A stretch of 64,000 nucleotides of DNA, from contig OY821750.1 in the NCBI GenBank assembly GCA_963682055.1, forward strand, positions 30,078,402-30,142,401, written 5' to 3'. Shown piece by piece: positions 11,558 through 23,580 of this stretch. Position 1 is the stretch's first letter. Every line of letters starts with the position of its first letter. The translations under genes and the position numbers were made by a program. The DNA comes from Primula veris (Eukaryota > Streptophyta > Magnoliopsida > Ericales > Primulaceae). The notes below the pieces were generated by a model, which saw only the letters and a list, made by a program, of their open reading frames with translations, was not told the DNA's origin and did not search any database.

Positions 11558-13928
11558 ATTCAATGTGATTGTGCCTTTTAGTTTTTTCTCTTTACGTCAT
11601 ATTTGTAATGTAGTACTAGTACCTTGTGTAAAAGTTTCTCCGTGGAAATGGAACTTGGAATGTGTGGCGTTGTTACGAAGCTATCTATCCATGTATTTTT
11701 CAAAAACTATGGCTAAAAATCAAGCAAATACTATGGTTATATATGAAACTATTTAGCTACCCTTAACAAGCAAATGCATACATATTTTTTAAGTGGACAC
11801 AGTACTAGTAACGGAGACAGAGGCTCCAAAATCTTCTATTACAAGAGCATCCTCATGATATCGGCACAGACATTTTTAAGTTTTTGTAACTCTTCGTCTG
11901 GTTTCGATGAAATGTGTCCAGCATGTATAATTTACTAAAATTGCATTGCATTCTATCATTGTATGTAGAGGATGTACCTTGATTTGAAGGCCAATATGCA
12001 CCAACATGATTTTAAAATTAAATGCTCACTTAAATGACACTCGATCAATTATTTTAGAAAAACTTGCAATGATACATTGTGTTCGATTTGGTGTAACCGG
12101 AAAGTAGAAGATTCATATTTAACCTTTTTAATAACAGATGGACTATACTTGGAACATCCACCTCTCTTATGAAATTTAACAGTCAAACAGGATAACCTTT
12201 ACTTTAACTATATACAAAGGGATAACAAGATTTCCAAACCCGGGTTCTAATAGTATTGCATTTATGATGAAGTGTCTAAGCTTACAGATCATGTTTTAAA
12301 GAATGTTAGCGACAAAAAATAGGGAATATAATAAAGTAGCTAATTGTTGGCTAAGCAAGGAGCTAAATGGGATCATAAACGAAATAGTTTTCAAGAAGTG
12401 ACACTCCCAGGAAAAAGCATCCCGAAATGTTGTCACACATAACAAGAATTGAATTCTTCAGGTTCTGATCGTTTTGTTGCCGTATTTTTTTTTTATGGAG
12501 GCTCGGTTATAGAAGTGAGTTTAATGTTTAGAAGCTTTAAAAGTCATGAGTGTTATGTGTTTTATTAGTGTGATTCTGGGTTCTCAGAATTTTCTAGGCA
12601 GATTGTATGGATAGATAGCTTCATAACCACGCAGGTTGAATAAATAGAAAACCATAGAGGAAACAAAATTGTAAAAAAAATTGGAAGTAAAAACAATTAT
12701 TTGGACTTAATGCCCAACTAAAAAAGCCTTATTGTTGAATAGCAGTGACCAAAGAAAGAGGGTAATGGAAAAGGTGTGGTATTTAATTCTAAAAAATACA
12801 ACTGAACTGATAAGGACTTGTAGATTTAGGAACCGTCTTTTAAATGTACACACCAACTTGGTGATGCTTCTTTAGTATTCATGAACTAACTTAGCTAGAA
12901 ACATCAGTATCTGCAACTGTTTATTCATGTGCTCTTCTCTTTTTTTATTTCTCCCTTTTCTCAAACAAAAGTAATTACTAAGACCTCGATTTTGATTTAA
13001 AAGTGGAGAGTCAAACTATGACTACTAAATTGGAGGGTATAACAAATAATTAAGAAATAAATGGCCATCTTTGGAAATCGTATTTTTATTATTCTTCTTC
13101 ATGAGAGAACACTTGAAAAATGCGAGAAAGTAGCGGCAAAATAGTCGATTACTAAATAGAGACTATTACGAATTACAAGCCTTTTTTTGTGTGTGTGCAA
13201 ATAGTGGCGGATTCGCGGCGCCATATGAACAATCGCCAGTAACGGTCACGCACGAGACACCATGAAAAAGAAAGATATATGAATCATAGACAACACTCTA
13301 ATTCAGGACTGAGAGGGAATGACCGCAATTAATCCACAGATCAAGCAAACATAATTAACCTTGCCAAACGAATATAAGAGAACACTCAACATTTGTTCAT
13401 GAGAAATCCATTTATAAAGAATGATGTAAGAAAATTTTACAAATCTTTTACAGAGAAGTAATGTGACAACTTCCTTATTTTGGGAAGATCGAAGGACTGT
13501 TTGCCGTTTAGCGACCGATTTCTCTCTTGTTAAGCTGCATTCTTGTAAATAAAAAATTACTAGGAGTTTTGAAACCGATGAACAATTAAGAGTTGAAGCC
13601 CTACAAGCTAGAATTAGCTGTTCGAACTTGTAAGTTTGACTCACCATAACTACAAAAACAACTGGACATAAATATTTCTGTAATAAATTGATAAATATAT
13701 ATGTTTCTCCTTTTGGATTGTAATTGTTAGCACAGTGTTTTGTCCATTTTTTCACAAGTAATCAATGACAAAAGTAAAAAAAGGCTGCTTTTCTCATGTT
13801 GAAAAAAAAAAAGATTGAATCCTGCAAAACAAAGTACAGATTCAGTTCACCTCTATCTATCCATTCCAAATATATTAAATTCATACACGTATGTCTTGTC
13901 GGCTGTCTTTATGCAATTTTTAGTATTA
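11558..13928. other. Intergenic region after DLK2 copy 1
   Basis: The first few hundred bases are presumably the 3' UTR. The rest is AT-rich with no gene I can support. A 150-codon open frame on the minus strand (13303-13755) matches no family I recognise. Confidence 0.45.
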
Positions 13929-14070
13929 CTTCCGTTTCTATTTAATTGTTCATTATTAAACTATATGTAATTTTAAACGGTTTATAACCTGTATCAAAAT
14001 TATCGAAATGAATTTTTTTTAAATCTAATCATATAATCTAACTTGTATCAAAATTTTCGCACCTGTCCCT
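13929..14070. mobile_element. Broken Stowaway-like MITE (family A)
   Basis: Left end TA|CTTCCGTTTCTATTTAATTG and the arm TAACCTGTATCAAAATTATCG match the copy at 8680. A second left-arm-like segment (ACTTGTATCAAAATTTTCG) follows at about 14041 in place of the right arm, so the copy is rearranged. Confidence 0.6.
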
Positions 14071-14490
14071 ATTTAACTCCTTTAATAATGTATACATTTG
14101 CGAGGTGTAATTTTCCTTTTGTAAGTTTCTTAAATTTTATCGCATTGAATTGCATGTAAAAGAAATTTTATTTTTTTATTTACTTATTATTGTAATTATG
14201 CTCATAATAATGGTGGAAATGATAATTTTTTAATTAAAGTAAATAGTATTTTAAATGTTCTATTGAAGATTGGAGAGATAAATATATAAACTTGACCTGT
14301 ATTTTAGATGAAGAATACCTATTATAAGATATATAATACGTAAACTTGATGTGCATTTTAGATGAAGAATATGTATGATATAATATGTAAAAAAATAGTA
14401 ACTGAACTTTCTTAGCTAGTCAATCAAAGGTATTGACTTAATAAGTCGTAAAAGCTTTGAACCCAACAGAGTAAGCTATATTTATTCTTG

Positions 14491-14713
14491 CTATGGCTAT
14501 GTTTGCCGTTTGCTAACAGATTTTTTTAGTTCAAAATCAGTTTTTTTAAAAATCTACTGAAAATGTAAAATTTAAAATTCTGAATTTTTTAGTTTTTTTA
14601 ACCCAAAAATTAGATTTTTAGAAGCAGAAAAATCTGACTTGTCAAACATTCACGGATTTTTATAATCCAAAATTCAAAAATCAACTAAAAAAATATGTTG
14701 TCAAACGGACCCA
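14491..14713. mobile_element. MITE-like inverted-repeat element
   Basis: Begins GGCTATGTTTG and ends CAAACGGACCC, with inner inverted blocks built on AAAATCAGATTTTT. A related, less complete stretch lies at about 55605-55770 (GATAATCCACTAAAAAGCTAG, CAGATTTT). TIR-like ends of this GTTTG/CAAAC type occur in plant hAT and PIF/Harbinger MITEs; no clear target duplication, so the superfamily is left open. Confidence 0.45.
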
Positions 14714-15559
14714 TAGTGTGGAGCAGTTCTATCCCGTGAGGAATCAGTCAAGCCGATGTTTTTGCCTCACGCTTAGGTAATAATCCTATCTTACTTCTTT
14801 TCTAGAAAGCAATATCAATTTTGGACTGTATGCCAAAACGTACCTTTTTCATGCAACGGACTTTTCTTAGTTTGCAAGAATTGTTGTCATGTATGACGCT
14901 TATCTCAAATTTCTACAAGAAAATGTCATAACGAGATATTTTATTGATTTTTTATACTAAACAGCGTGTCATTAAATTTATTAACAGTTTAGCAAAATAA
15001 TATGTCGCTATTATGTTATTAAATTTAACGATTCTCACTTTAGCAACACAGATGAAATGAGTCACTGCATATATAAATTGTAGGCTACATTGTTTGGGGG
15101 CTATGATTGATATTGTTACTTAATCATTAACAACTTTTAAGGGATCTGTAATAACTAACTATTTTCTTGGACAGTTAAACAATCTTCTCCTTGCTACATT
15201 TTCCAAATCTATATATAACAATCTGAATTAACGTGTAGATTTTATAAAAAAAATAAAAAATATGACTATCAATTTCAGTATGTCTATCTATAGAAATAAA
15301 AGAAAATCAGGGCTTACAAAAATAGGTTTTTGCTGATCACGAATAAAACAAGATAAACGTACCAAAATTTAATCATGTGAATCGAACTAAGAAAAACGGA
15401 TTAAATTGTTATTTGGTTGTGAGTGATGAATAATAAGTAATGTTCTTTGTCCTAAAAAACGGATTGTCTATATCTACAATGTATTACTGTCTATACGCCC
15501 TTGTTTTAGGAATCGAGAAGCGCCTTAGCTTACCCACAAATTTATATTATAGAGTAGCG
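14714..15559. other. Intergenic, possible MITE remnants only
   Basis: A TCTACAAGAAAATGTC stretch near 14912 resembles the left end of the CACTA-like element at 31446, but no matching right end was found. No gene seen. Confidence 0.4.
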
Positions 15560-15760
15560 CCTTAGCTACGTAGTTGATTGTTTTCTGTTTGGTTTAAGTT
15601 GTATTCTAGTTTTCCGATAGTGTTATGAAAGGTATCTACTCTGTTAGTTGTATAGTTTTGTATTTTTTTTTAAGCCTATTTTGGCTTTGTTGATGTAATC
15701 TGTGTTAGGTCTCAATCTTTATGTCAATAACAAAGTGATTGCTTAAATATATATAAAAAA
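15560..15760 (+). mobile_element. LINE-like 3' tail
   Basis: A T/G-rich stretch with TTGTTGATGTAATCTGTGTTAGGTCTC followed by ATGTCAATAACAAAGTG and an A-rich end. The same type of 3' end is seen at 23450-23578, where a longer poly(A) follows. No reverse-transcriptase frame remains, so this would be a 5'-truncated insertion. Assignment rests on general appearance only. Confidence 0.4.
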
Positions 15761-16321
15761 ACATGATTAAGAAAATGTATTATTTCAAATTTCTCATTAA
15801 TCAGATAGAAGAACGAGGCCGGCCATTAAATTTATCATCCTCTATTCAAAATTACAGCAGGATAATGAATCATCTCTTTTGCAAATTAAGAGGCCTGGCT
15901 ATGGGGTGTCCCTAGTCCCTTGCGAAGGGGTAGGGTCTCATCGACGCAAGCCCATAAGTAAAAAAATGGTGTATGCGTATATTGCATTCCTCTAAAATAG
16001 TATTGATATTTAGCAACTACATGACTGAAATTCTGACTCCTTCCCTGCCCTTACATAATATGATACTGGACAATGTTGGTGATGACAGGGTTTGGGTGAT
16101 CGTAAACTCGTAGTGTGTGTTGGAGAGGAATTAGGCTAAGGTTTTTTATATACAAGTGTGGAATGATAACTATCGGGGAATAAAGAGAGTTGAAGAAGTA
16201 ATAATTTTTTTTTCCGACACGATACTTTACGACATTAATTAAAATCGCATTCTTTTCGACACGCCAATAAATAGGATCCACAATATAAGTGAGTTTATGA
16301 ATTGACTCACATCAAACATTC

Positions 16322-16670
16322 AGGTTGTGTTTGGAACCCGAAAAACTAATGAGAAAATAAAAATAATTTTTCGAAAAAACATTTTCTTTTATTTGGTTGC
16401 ATATGAAAAAAAAATGGAATAGAAAAAAAAAAGTGAGGAAAAAATTTGTATTTAAAATGAGAGAAACCATTTTCTTTCCAAAATTAGGAGAAAAATAAAA
16501 ACAAATAGGGAAATTGGAACTGACTCACTCTCTCTTCATTTTTTTCTTTTCTTTTCTCTTGATTTCACAACCTTTCAAATATATGACCGAAAAATGATTT
16601 TAATTTAATTTTTCTTAGTTTTAGTTTGTTTTCTTTTTCGTAACATTTTTCGTGTTTTAAACACACCCTA
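16322..16670. mobile_element. MITE with GGGTGTGTTT-type terminal repeats
   Basis: Left end AGGTTGTGTTTGGAACCCGA and right end (inverted) TAGGGTGTGTTTAAAACACG are imperfect terminal inverted repeats enclosing about 350 bp of A/T-rich non-coding sequence with further inverted blocks (AAACATTTTC... against ...GAAAATG). Probably hAT-like; no convincing target duplication. Confidence 0.5.
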
Positions 16671-17808
16671 TGATGTAGCTAGTACAACCGTCACTGATTC
16701 ACACTAGTATAAGTTGACCGATACCTAAAAGCAAGCACTGCAGCTTTCTCTTTTATTTCTTCAAATTTAACAAAAAATAATATTTTTTTTAATTTTATAT
16801 TACACTTTTACACTCACACAAAATTACGACTAACCTACAAACTTACTTATTTAAAAAAGCACATTGTAACTCAACATAGTTTAATGGAAACAATATAAGG
16901 AAGTCTTTTTGGTTCCACATTTATAAGGTACATTACGACTCAGGGTAACCTGTTAAATCAATTTTTTTTTAAAAGTCAATAAACTTACTCAAATTATGGA
17001 TTGAATATCCAATTGAGGTATCAACAGTGCTTGCTCTATCTTTGATTGTTGATGAATGTTTACGTGCTAGTAACTTAAAACTATGAGTGATGATATATAT
17101 GTAGATGTTTATTGACTCATACTAATTGAAATTCACTAGCCTTTCTCGATTTATAATATTGATCAAATGGTATAGACTGGGCGACTCTCTTGCATGAGTG
17201 TGTCTCGAACTATTTACACTACAATTATATATATACTTAAATGTCACGATAAAACTCAATTAACAAAGAAAAAAAATCTCTATTAAATTAATTAGGCATC
17301 AAGTTATTGACAGGGGCATATTAAACTTCTCAAGAACCACTACATGCAGGTAGATCAATGACAAAAATGCAAACTAGTAAGAGGCTAAGAGCTATTATAT
17401 ATTTGTGTAAGTCTAAGCTAAGATCCACAAATAACCATACAAATTAAACTTATTATTTTTGCAGCTCATAGCAACTCCAAAGAGACTACAACAATTTCAT
17501 CATTTCTAAGTACAACATTTGGAAGAGCTGTAAGTAGTAAGTTAAACAATAGCTAACAAGGGTTTATTTAAAAGCTCTTATTAGCAAAACCATCATAAAA
17601 AGTCAATACTTCTACGCTTGTCTTTTCTTGTAAAATCACTTAAAGGATCTTCTATCATGTGGATACCTCTTATCTTTGCCTATTATAAATATATATACCC
17701 TAACCAAACTTAAAAAAGCAAACCAAAATACTTTCACCATTTTTCTCTAATTAAATAACCCTATCTCCCTCTTATCTCTCTCTCTTAATTTGTCGGTCTC
17801 CTACGAAA
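16671..17808 (+). promoter_or_regulatory. Upstream region of the second DLK2 gene
   Basis: Non-coding AT-rich sequence. A TATA-like CCTATTATAAATATATATACC lies at about 17679-17699 and a CTCTCTCTC run at about 17776-17786 before the start codon. The distal part shows no recognisable feature. Confidence 0.4.
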
Positions 17809-20800
17809 ATGGTGCCTTCAGAAAAGTCTCTCTCCGTAGCGATGAACTCTAGAACCATCGGCTCAGGCGATGAAACCCTAGTTCTAGCGCATGGCTTCGG
17901 TGGAGACCAGTCAATGTGGGATAAGATCGTACCACATTTGACCGAAAAATATAAAGTTGTAATCTTCGATTGGAGCTACTCAGGGGCTGTGAAAGACCAA
18001 ACATTTTTTGATCCGATCAAGTACTCTAGTTTTGAAGGTTTTGCTGATGATTTGATACATTTATTAGAAGAGATGAAGGTGACTTCATCAGTTTTTGTTG
18101 GTCATTCCATGTCTGGGATGGTAGGGTTTATTGCTTCTATTAAAAGGCCCGACCTATTCAAGAGGCTCATACTTATTGGAGCTTCACCAAGGTAATTAAA
18201 ATGTACTGTATACATCATCATCATCATCATATATAAATATTTTTAATGGTTAAATATAATTTGCTTATGTAGCCAAGTGGGGTAGATAATTAACTAAATT
18301 TAAGTAATTAAGTCATGAGATGGTTAAAAAATCTCTAAATGAAGAAGTAAAGTTTTTGGTGGGAAATTTATTTGTTGGAAAACATGTTTTCCTAAACGAA
18401 CAAATACAATATTTATGGTTAATGTCTGAGAATAATGTTCAAGGATGCTAACAATTAATATGAGAAAACTTGAAGGAATTCAAACTCGTTCAAGAGAAAC
18501 GGAACCAAAATAATTACTTATGGGATAAATTAACAAAATATACTACTTTTTAAACTAAATTAACAAAAACATATCCAAAAACTTTTCATTATCAAAAGTA
18601 TACCAAACAAATTTAATGCGGATTATTCTCTTAATTTTCTCTCTCTCATCTTACTCTCTCTCTCATCAATTCTTCTCTCTCTCACCAATTCTTCTCTGTA
18701 TCTCTCTCTGATATTACTCTCTCTCTCCTCCATTCTTCTCTATATCTTTTTTTCATATCACACTCTATTTCTCTTCCCTTCTCCACCACGAAAATCTGTC
18801 ACTAACTACCGAAAATCATCTATATTATATAAACATTCATATACATATAAATACAGATATATATATATATATATACGTAATACAAAAATATTACACTGGT
18901 TGATACCCCGTAATATATGAAAAATATATGAAATTGGTGAGATTTTTTTCTATTTATTGAGGTTTGAGACTATTATAAATCTTGCGAGTTTTAAGTTGAA
19001 TGAGGAGAATTCATATGTACATTATTGAGAGAAATTCATATGTAGTGTATGAAGTTTTAAAATTAGGGTATAAAGTTTTGAAATTAGGGTATGAAATTTT
19101 GAAATTAGGGTATGAAGTTTTAAAATTAGGGTATGAACCATTTTTTAGATATTTGATTGTATCGAGAACATTTAGGGTATGACATTTTAAAATTAGGGTA
19201 TGACGTTTTATAATTAGCATATGAATATGTTGTGAATTTTTAGTCATTTTGAAAGAGAGAGATGGGTGATTAACATGTGTTAGAAAGATGTGCGATTATC
19301 GTGTGTTAGAGAGAGATGTGCGATTAAAGAGAAAAAGTTGCGGTTAGAGAGAGAGAAATGTTAGATTATAGTCTGATTAGAATTAGAGAAATAATTAGAA
19401 TATATATGTACGTTTTTGATAATTTAATTTTTGAGAGTATATTTTTGTTAATATAATAGAGATAGAGTATTTTTTTTTAATTGCCCCTTAAATGTTATTT
19501 AACCGTCACCAATACACTGCTTTTTATATATTCCGAATTTTTCTTAAATAAAAAATAGCATTTCTTTAAATTGTGGGAAGCAGCCCTACCCCTTTGTACC
19601 CATGAGAACGTTCAAATATATTAGGAAATTTTAATCTATACGGAAAGGGAAGCTAATGAGGATTTTGTATTTTAGTTATGAGTGTTGAAAGGCTTTTGTT
19701 TAATCAACAACGGTGACCTTACAAAATGTTGTTTTTCTCCAACCATTGGTTTTATTTCTCTGGCTGTGTTTGTGCTACACTTTTAATCATTTAATTGAGA
19801 TGCCGGAATTGTTTTGGTTGAAAAAAGAAAAGAAAAAAATCTACTGAGGATGCATTATAAAGAAACTTGACGGGTACTACTTTTGTGAGAAAATCTATAG
19901 AAAAAATCTCTTGAAGTGAGTAATAAGTTTCCTTTTAATATTATCCATTGACTATAAATAAGAGTTAAAATTGTCATATTTATGTACTCTTGCTTGACTT
20001 TCAGTTCACTTTCTAGGGTTTTGCCCATGCAAAATTTAAAAGGGCGATTTTAACGGGAAGGCCGAAAACGACACCTCGAAACTATATAAACATATGAAGT
20101 TGGCGATCCATTTTACAGAAACAAAAAAGATCTTGGTTTAATTAAGTAAACCAAGTAGAGAGTTTTTCTGGCATAACAAAAACGGTGATATATTCTTCTT
20201 TAATTTAATGTTTATAGTGAAAGAAACATATACCTAAGTTACTTTGACATCATAACACGTATAGAGTCCTCTTACTTAAACTTTTATAAAGTGAAACATA
20301 GAAATAAAAATAGATATTTGGACGGCAGAATATTAGATACATCCAAGTGTATACATAATACAATTTTATAACTGGTGCAGGCCTACATGGTGTATCAACT
20401 ATGTATTCCACTTGACAGTCAACCATAAGAAATAATAAAAAAAATTATATCACAATTGAATGCAACGTATATAGCCTATATATACTGTCTTACTGAAAAT
20501 TAGCAATGAATGAGAACAAGGAATATATGGAAAGGTTTTGCCATTAATAAATACATCTCCCTTGAGTAATTAAGATATGACCATTTGATTTAGATAAAAA
20601 AAATGTTTTAAAATTTTCATCTTATGAATGTACGTAGATACATTAATTTGGAAGATTATGAAGGCGGATTTTCGAGTTCGGATATTGATCAAGTCTTGTC
20701 AAGCATTGAGTCCAATTTTGACGGATGGTGTTCATTTGCTGCTTCTGCTTTTGTTGACGGAAATGACCCTTTGTCCGTCGAAAAATTTCGGAAAACCCTG

Positions 20801-21082
20801 AATAGTATGAGCCCTAAGGCTGCACTAGTCGTAGCCAAACTTATTTTCCAGGGTGACCAGAGGGATATTCTAGAAAAGGTTACGGTCCCATGTAATCTAA
20901 TCCAAACAACAAATGATGCAACTACTCCGGTCTCCGTTGCTTATTATATCCAAAAGAAGATCAAGAGTGAATCAACGGTGGAGATTGTTAAGGGGGATGG
21001 TCATTTCCCGCATCTAACGGCTCATCTTCAGGTCCTAGAGATCATGGGTAGAATTCTTGGCTGCGATCTGATATCTATTTGA
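17809..21082 (+). CDS. DLK2: DWARF14-LIKE2 (DLK2) alpha/beta hydrolase, copy 2
   Basis: Exons 17809-18191 and 20638-21082 (GT-AG intron of 2446 bp, same position and phase as copy 1, within the Arg of SPR/YIN) encode 275 residues. Complete catalytic triad at the same positions as copy 1: Ser100 (GHSMSG), Asp221 (TTND), His250 (DGHFP). FDWSYSGAVKDQ (53-64) is the DLK2-type sequence after strand beta-4. The two proteins align end to end; the second extends three residues at the C-terminus (ISI) and differs at the N-terminal ten residues. Same strand, about 6.3 kb apart: a tandem duplication followed by separate divergence, both reading frames intact. The introns do not look alike: this one holds a CT-rich tract and a 21-bp minisatellite rather than the Cassandra/Stowaway set. 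Substrate or ligand cannot be read from sequence. Confidence 0.88.
18640..18785. repeat. CTCTCT-rich microsatellite in DLK2 copy 2 intron
   Basis: Repeated (CT)n tracts interspersed with CATCAATTCTT and CACCAATTCTT units; low-complexity, no coding function. Confidence 0.7.
19045..19215. repeat. 21-bp minisatellite (AAATTAGGGTATGAAGTTTTG)
   Basis: Seven or so imperfect units of about 21 bp, interrupted once at 19136-19173. Because 21 is a multiple of three, both strands show short open frames (a 7-residue repeat VLKLGYE on the plus strand). I take these as by-products, not as a gene. Confidence 0.75.
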
Positions 21083-22748
21083 GATCTTGTTTAATTTCTT
21101 GGTCTTGAAAATTATTTTCCCTTGGTTATGCGTACTGATTTCTAAATACAAAAATGTGTTTCTTATGTTGACTGTTTACATGGCCGGGCATATAATTAAT
21201 TTTGTTGTCGAGAAAGTGCTATCCTTCCAAGTAATCTGGTTTGTTTCTGGTCAAGTGTACTTTTTGCTCTCTATGAATTGGCTCTTTTGATCAAGTTTAT
21301 ACACTATATGTTTATTTGTTTTGTTGTTTTAATATGTATGGAACCTTGTTTTCGAGTGAGAATGTATAAGTATATAAGTGAAAGATAAGTTTGGCTGATG
21401 TTTAATGTTATTATGCATTTCAGTTATAACTAAGATCTTCTTTCAGTTATAACTGAAATGTTTTGATCGAATAGTAAATAACACAATGCGTTTAGTAACG
21501 AAATTCGATGTGCTCACCACATCTACTTCTTCGAGCCACTCATCCAGTTTTTATTGATATTGTCAAGCTTACAATAATAGACTTAAGTTTTACAATACTC
21601 AATAACTCACTCACTATTATTTGACTATCAAGTTATTGCTCATACATAACAGCTCTCAATATCTAATGATTTCCGTCACGAATTTCTCTCAAATAATAAT
21701 TTTTCTCTCTAATATTTCGTGGGTCTCTCTATTTGCTGTATAATTTATGATGTAAAAATACAAAATATTATAGTATAATTGGGTTTATTTATACTCTTAA
21801 AAAAAATTCTAATCACAATAAAATAGGAAGTATTTAGTTTCTCTTTATTTTTTCTTAGACTAGGAGTGTTCTTTCCTTACCTTCAAGTCTTCTATTTTCA
21901 AAGAAAACATTTTCATTATATTCATTCATTAATTGAGATTTAATTCAGATCTTCTACATTCCCTTTACACATTTTTTGACGTTCTAAAATATATTTGACC
22001 GAATCTTAATCTCCAAATTTCTGTACATCGGTTTCAGTTATAACTGAAATTGTAACGGTTTCAGTTATAATTGAATTGTAACTTCAACCTAAACTTTACT
22101 CACAACTTAACAAACGTGTTACGCATTAACTGTCAACATAATAAAAGTTTAATATAAGTTAACTTAATACATTTTTTTTTTTTTTTTTTATAGCAGAGTG
22201 AAAAATAAACACGGTACAATAATATTGTACTTTGAATCAACCAATAAGATTATATCTTGTTTTCTGCATTTATGTTTTTTGTCATTTTATGTAAGCAAAT
22301 TAGAGCCTGCTTTGACCTTTATGTATACTTACTTTAACCACGTATAGTATAAACTTATAAGCGCAACCACACGCAAACTTTTAAGTTTACAAAACTCACC
22401 GTGAGTTGTGAACTTGATATTCATGAGGAAAAAAAACACGATCATCACTTGTGAGTTGTGACAATATTCAATGAAAATTTTGGGCTTTCAAGTTGTTCCT
22501 TTGTTGGGCTTTTCTAATAAAAGAAATAGCTGGATAAGATGGTTTACAAACCGTATCCATTTCCAAAAAGAAAGGAAAAAAAAAAACTATAAAATGCTCC
22601 GCCCAACCTTCTAATATTGAATAATTTAACAATGTACAAGTATAAGTTGGGGGAGAAAATTTGTATTAATGGACTTAATGTATAGATTGTTGGTAGCTTT
22701 CACATTTCTTCTTTGTTTAAACCGTTTGGGGTTTTATTCTGTAAGTAG
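21083..22748. other. Intergenic region after DLK2 copy 2
   Basis: Starts with the likely 3' UTR. The palindrome CAGTTATAACTG recurs four times (about 21420, 21444, 22036, 22056), containing a Myb-core-like TAACTG; otherwise nothing is recognised. Confidence 0.4.
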
Positions 22749-23391
22749 TAGGGGTCATATTTTTATACCGATTTATACTAACCGACCGTTTTTCGAGCCG
22801 AACCAATCAAGTCGGTATCAAAAATTTGGTATACCGATATTACGGTATGTTATAACCAAACCGATCATTGAAGGTCGGTTCAGTTTCGGTATTTATTTGG
22901 TAAGTTTGGTATGATACCAATCCAAAGCAAAATATTAAAATATAATATATAGACAAATAAACTAAAAGAATTATATACACTTATTAACATAGTTATATTT
23001 AATTTTTCTAGTAAATACTTATAACTTTTTTCTTTTATTTATAACTTTTACTAGAAAGGTCTAATAGTGTTTAATCTTTTATGTAAATAAACAATAAATG
23101 TAACAATGATATAAATAAATATAATATATATTTTTAATCTACTACTTTTAAAACTTTATATTATGTTTTTTTTTCGATACGCACAATTTTTATATCATCA
23201 CTTGTAAACTCTAAAGTTTTGTATAAAAACTAAAATCGAACCAAACCAACCGAATAGTTTGGTATATCAAAAGTTCGGTATACCAAATTTTTTGGTTCGG
23301 TAATGACATAAAAATTCTCAAACCAAACTATTTTGCTATGGTATCGGTATATAATCAAAAATTTCAGTACCGATAAGTACGCATGGCATGT
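22749..23391. repeat. CGGTATACC/AACCGAACC-type non-autonomous element
   Basis: Left part begins TAGGGGTCATATTTTTATACC and is packed with ACCGA/CGGTA words; the right part (23230-23375) has the inverted words (AAAGTTCGGTATACC, TTGGTTCGGTA). The AT-rich middle resembles that of the element at 43664-44283. Plants carry many such elements, probably hAT-related, but I cannot define exact ends. Confidence 0.45.
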
Positions 23392-23449
23392 GTGTATGTC
23401 AGTCTTATACATAAGTAAGTAGGTATGACGTGTTACTATGTCACCCGTG

Positions 23450-23580
23450 TACATAGTCTGGTTTGCATGTTGTTTGTAATATTTTGTAAGTCTTTATTTG
23501 TGTTTGGTTTTATCGATGTAACTGGGTTAGGTCCCTTTTTCTATCAATGAAAGTGTGTGTTTGGTTAAAAAAAAAAAAAG
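23450..23580 (+). mobile_element. LINE-like 3' tail with poly(A)
   Basis: GGTTTTATCGATGTAACTGGGTTAGGTCCC, then TTTCTATCAATGAAAGTG, and a 13-base A tract ending at 23579. The same tail type appears at 15560-15760. No coding sequence is left. Confidence 0.5.

Noticed and set aside
13303..13755. 150-codon open frame on the minus strand
   Set aside because: No domain, motif or compositional support, and no introns or flanking promoter; likely a chance frame in intergenic DNA.
19000..19247. Repetitive peptide frames (VLKLGYE repeats)
   Set aside because: Produced by a 21-bp minisatellite in the DLK2 intron; a multiple-of-three unit opens frames on both strands.
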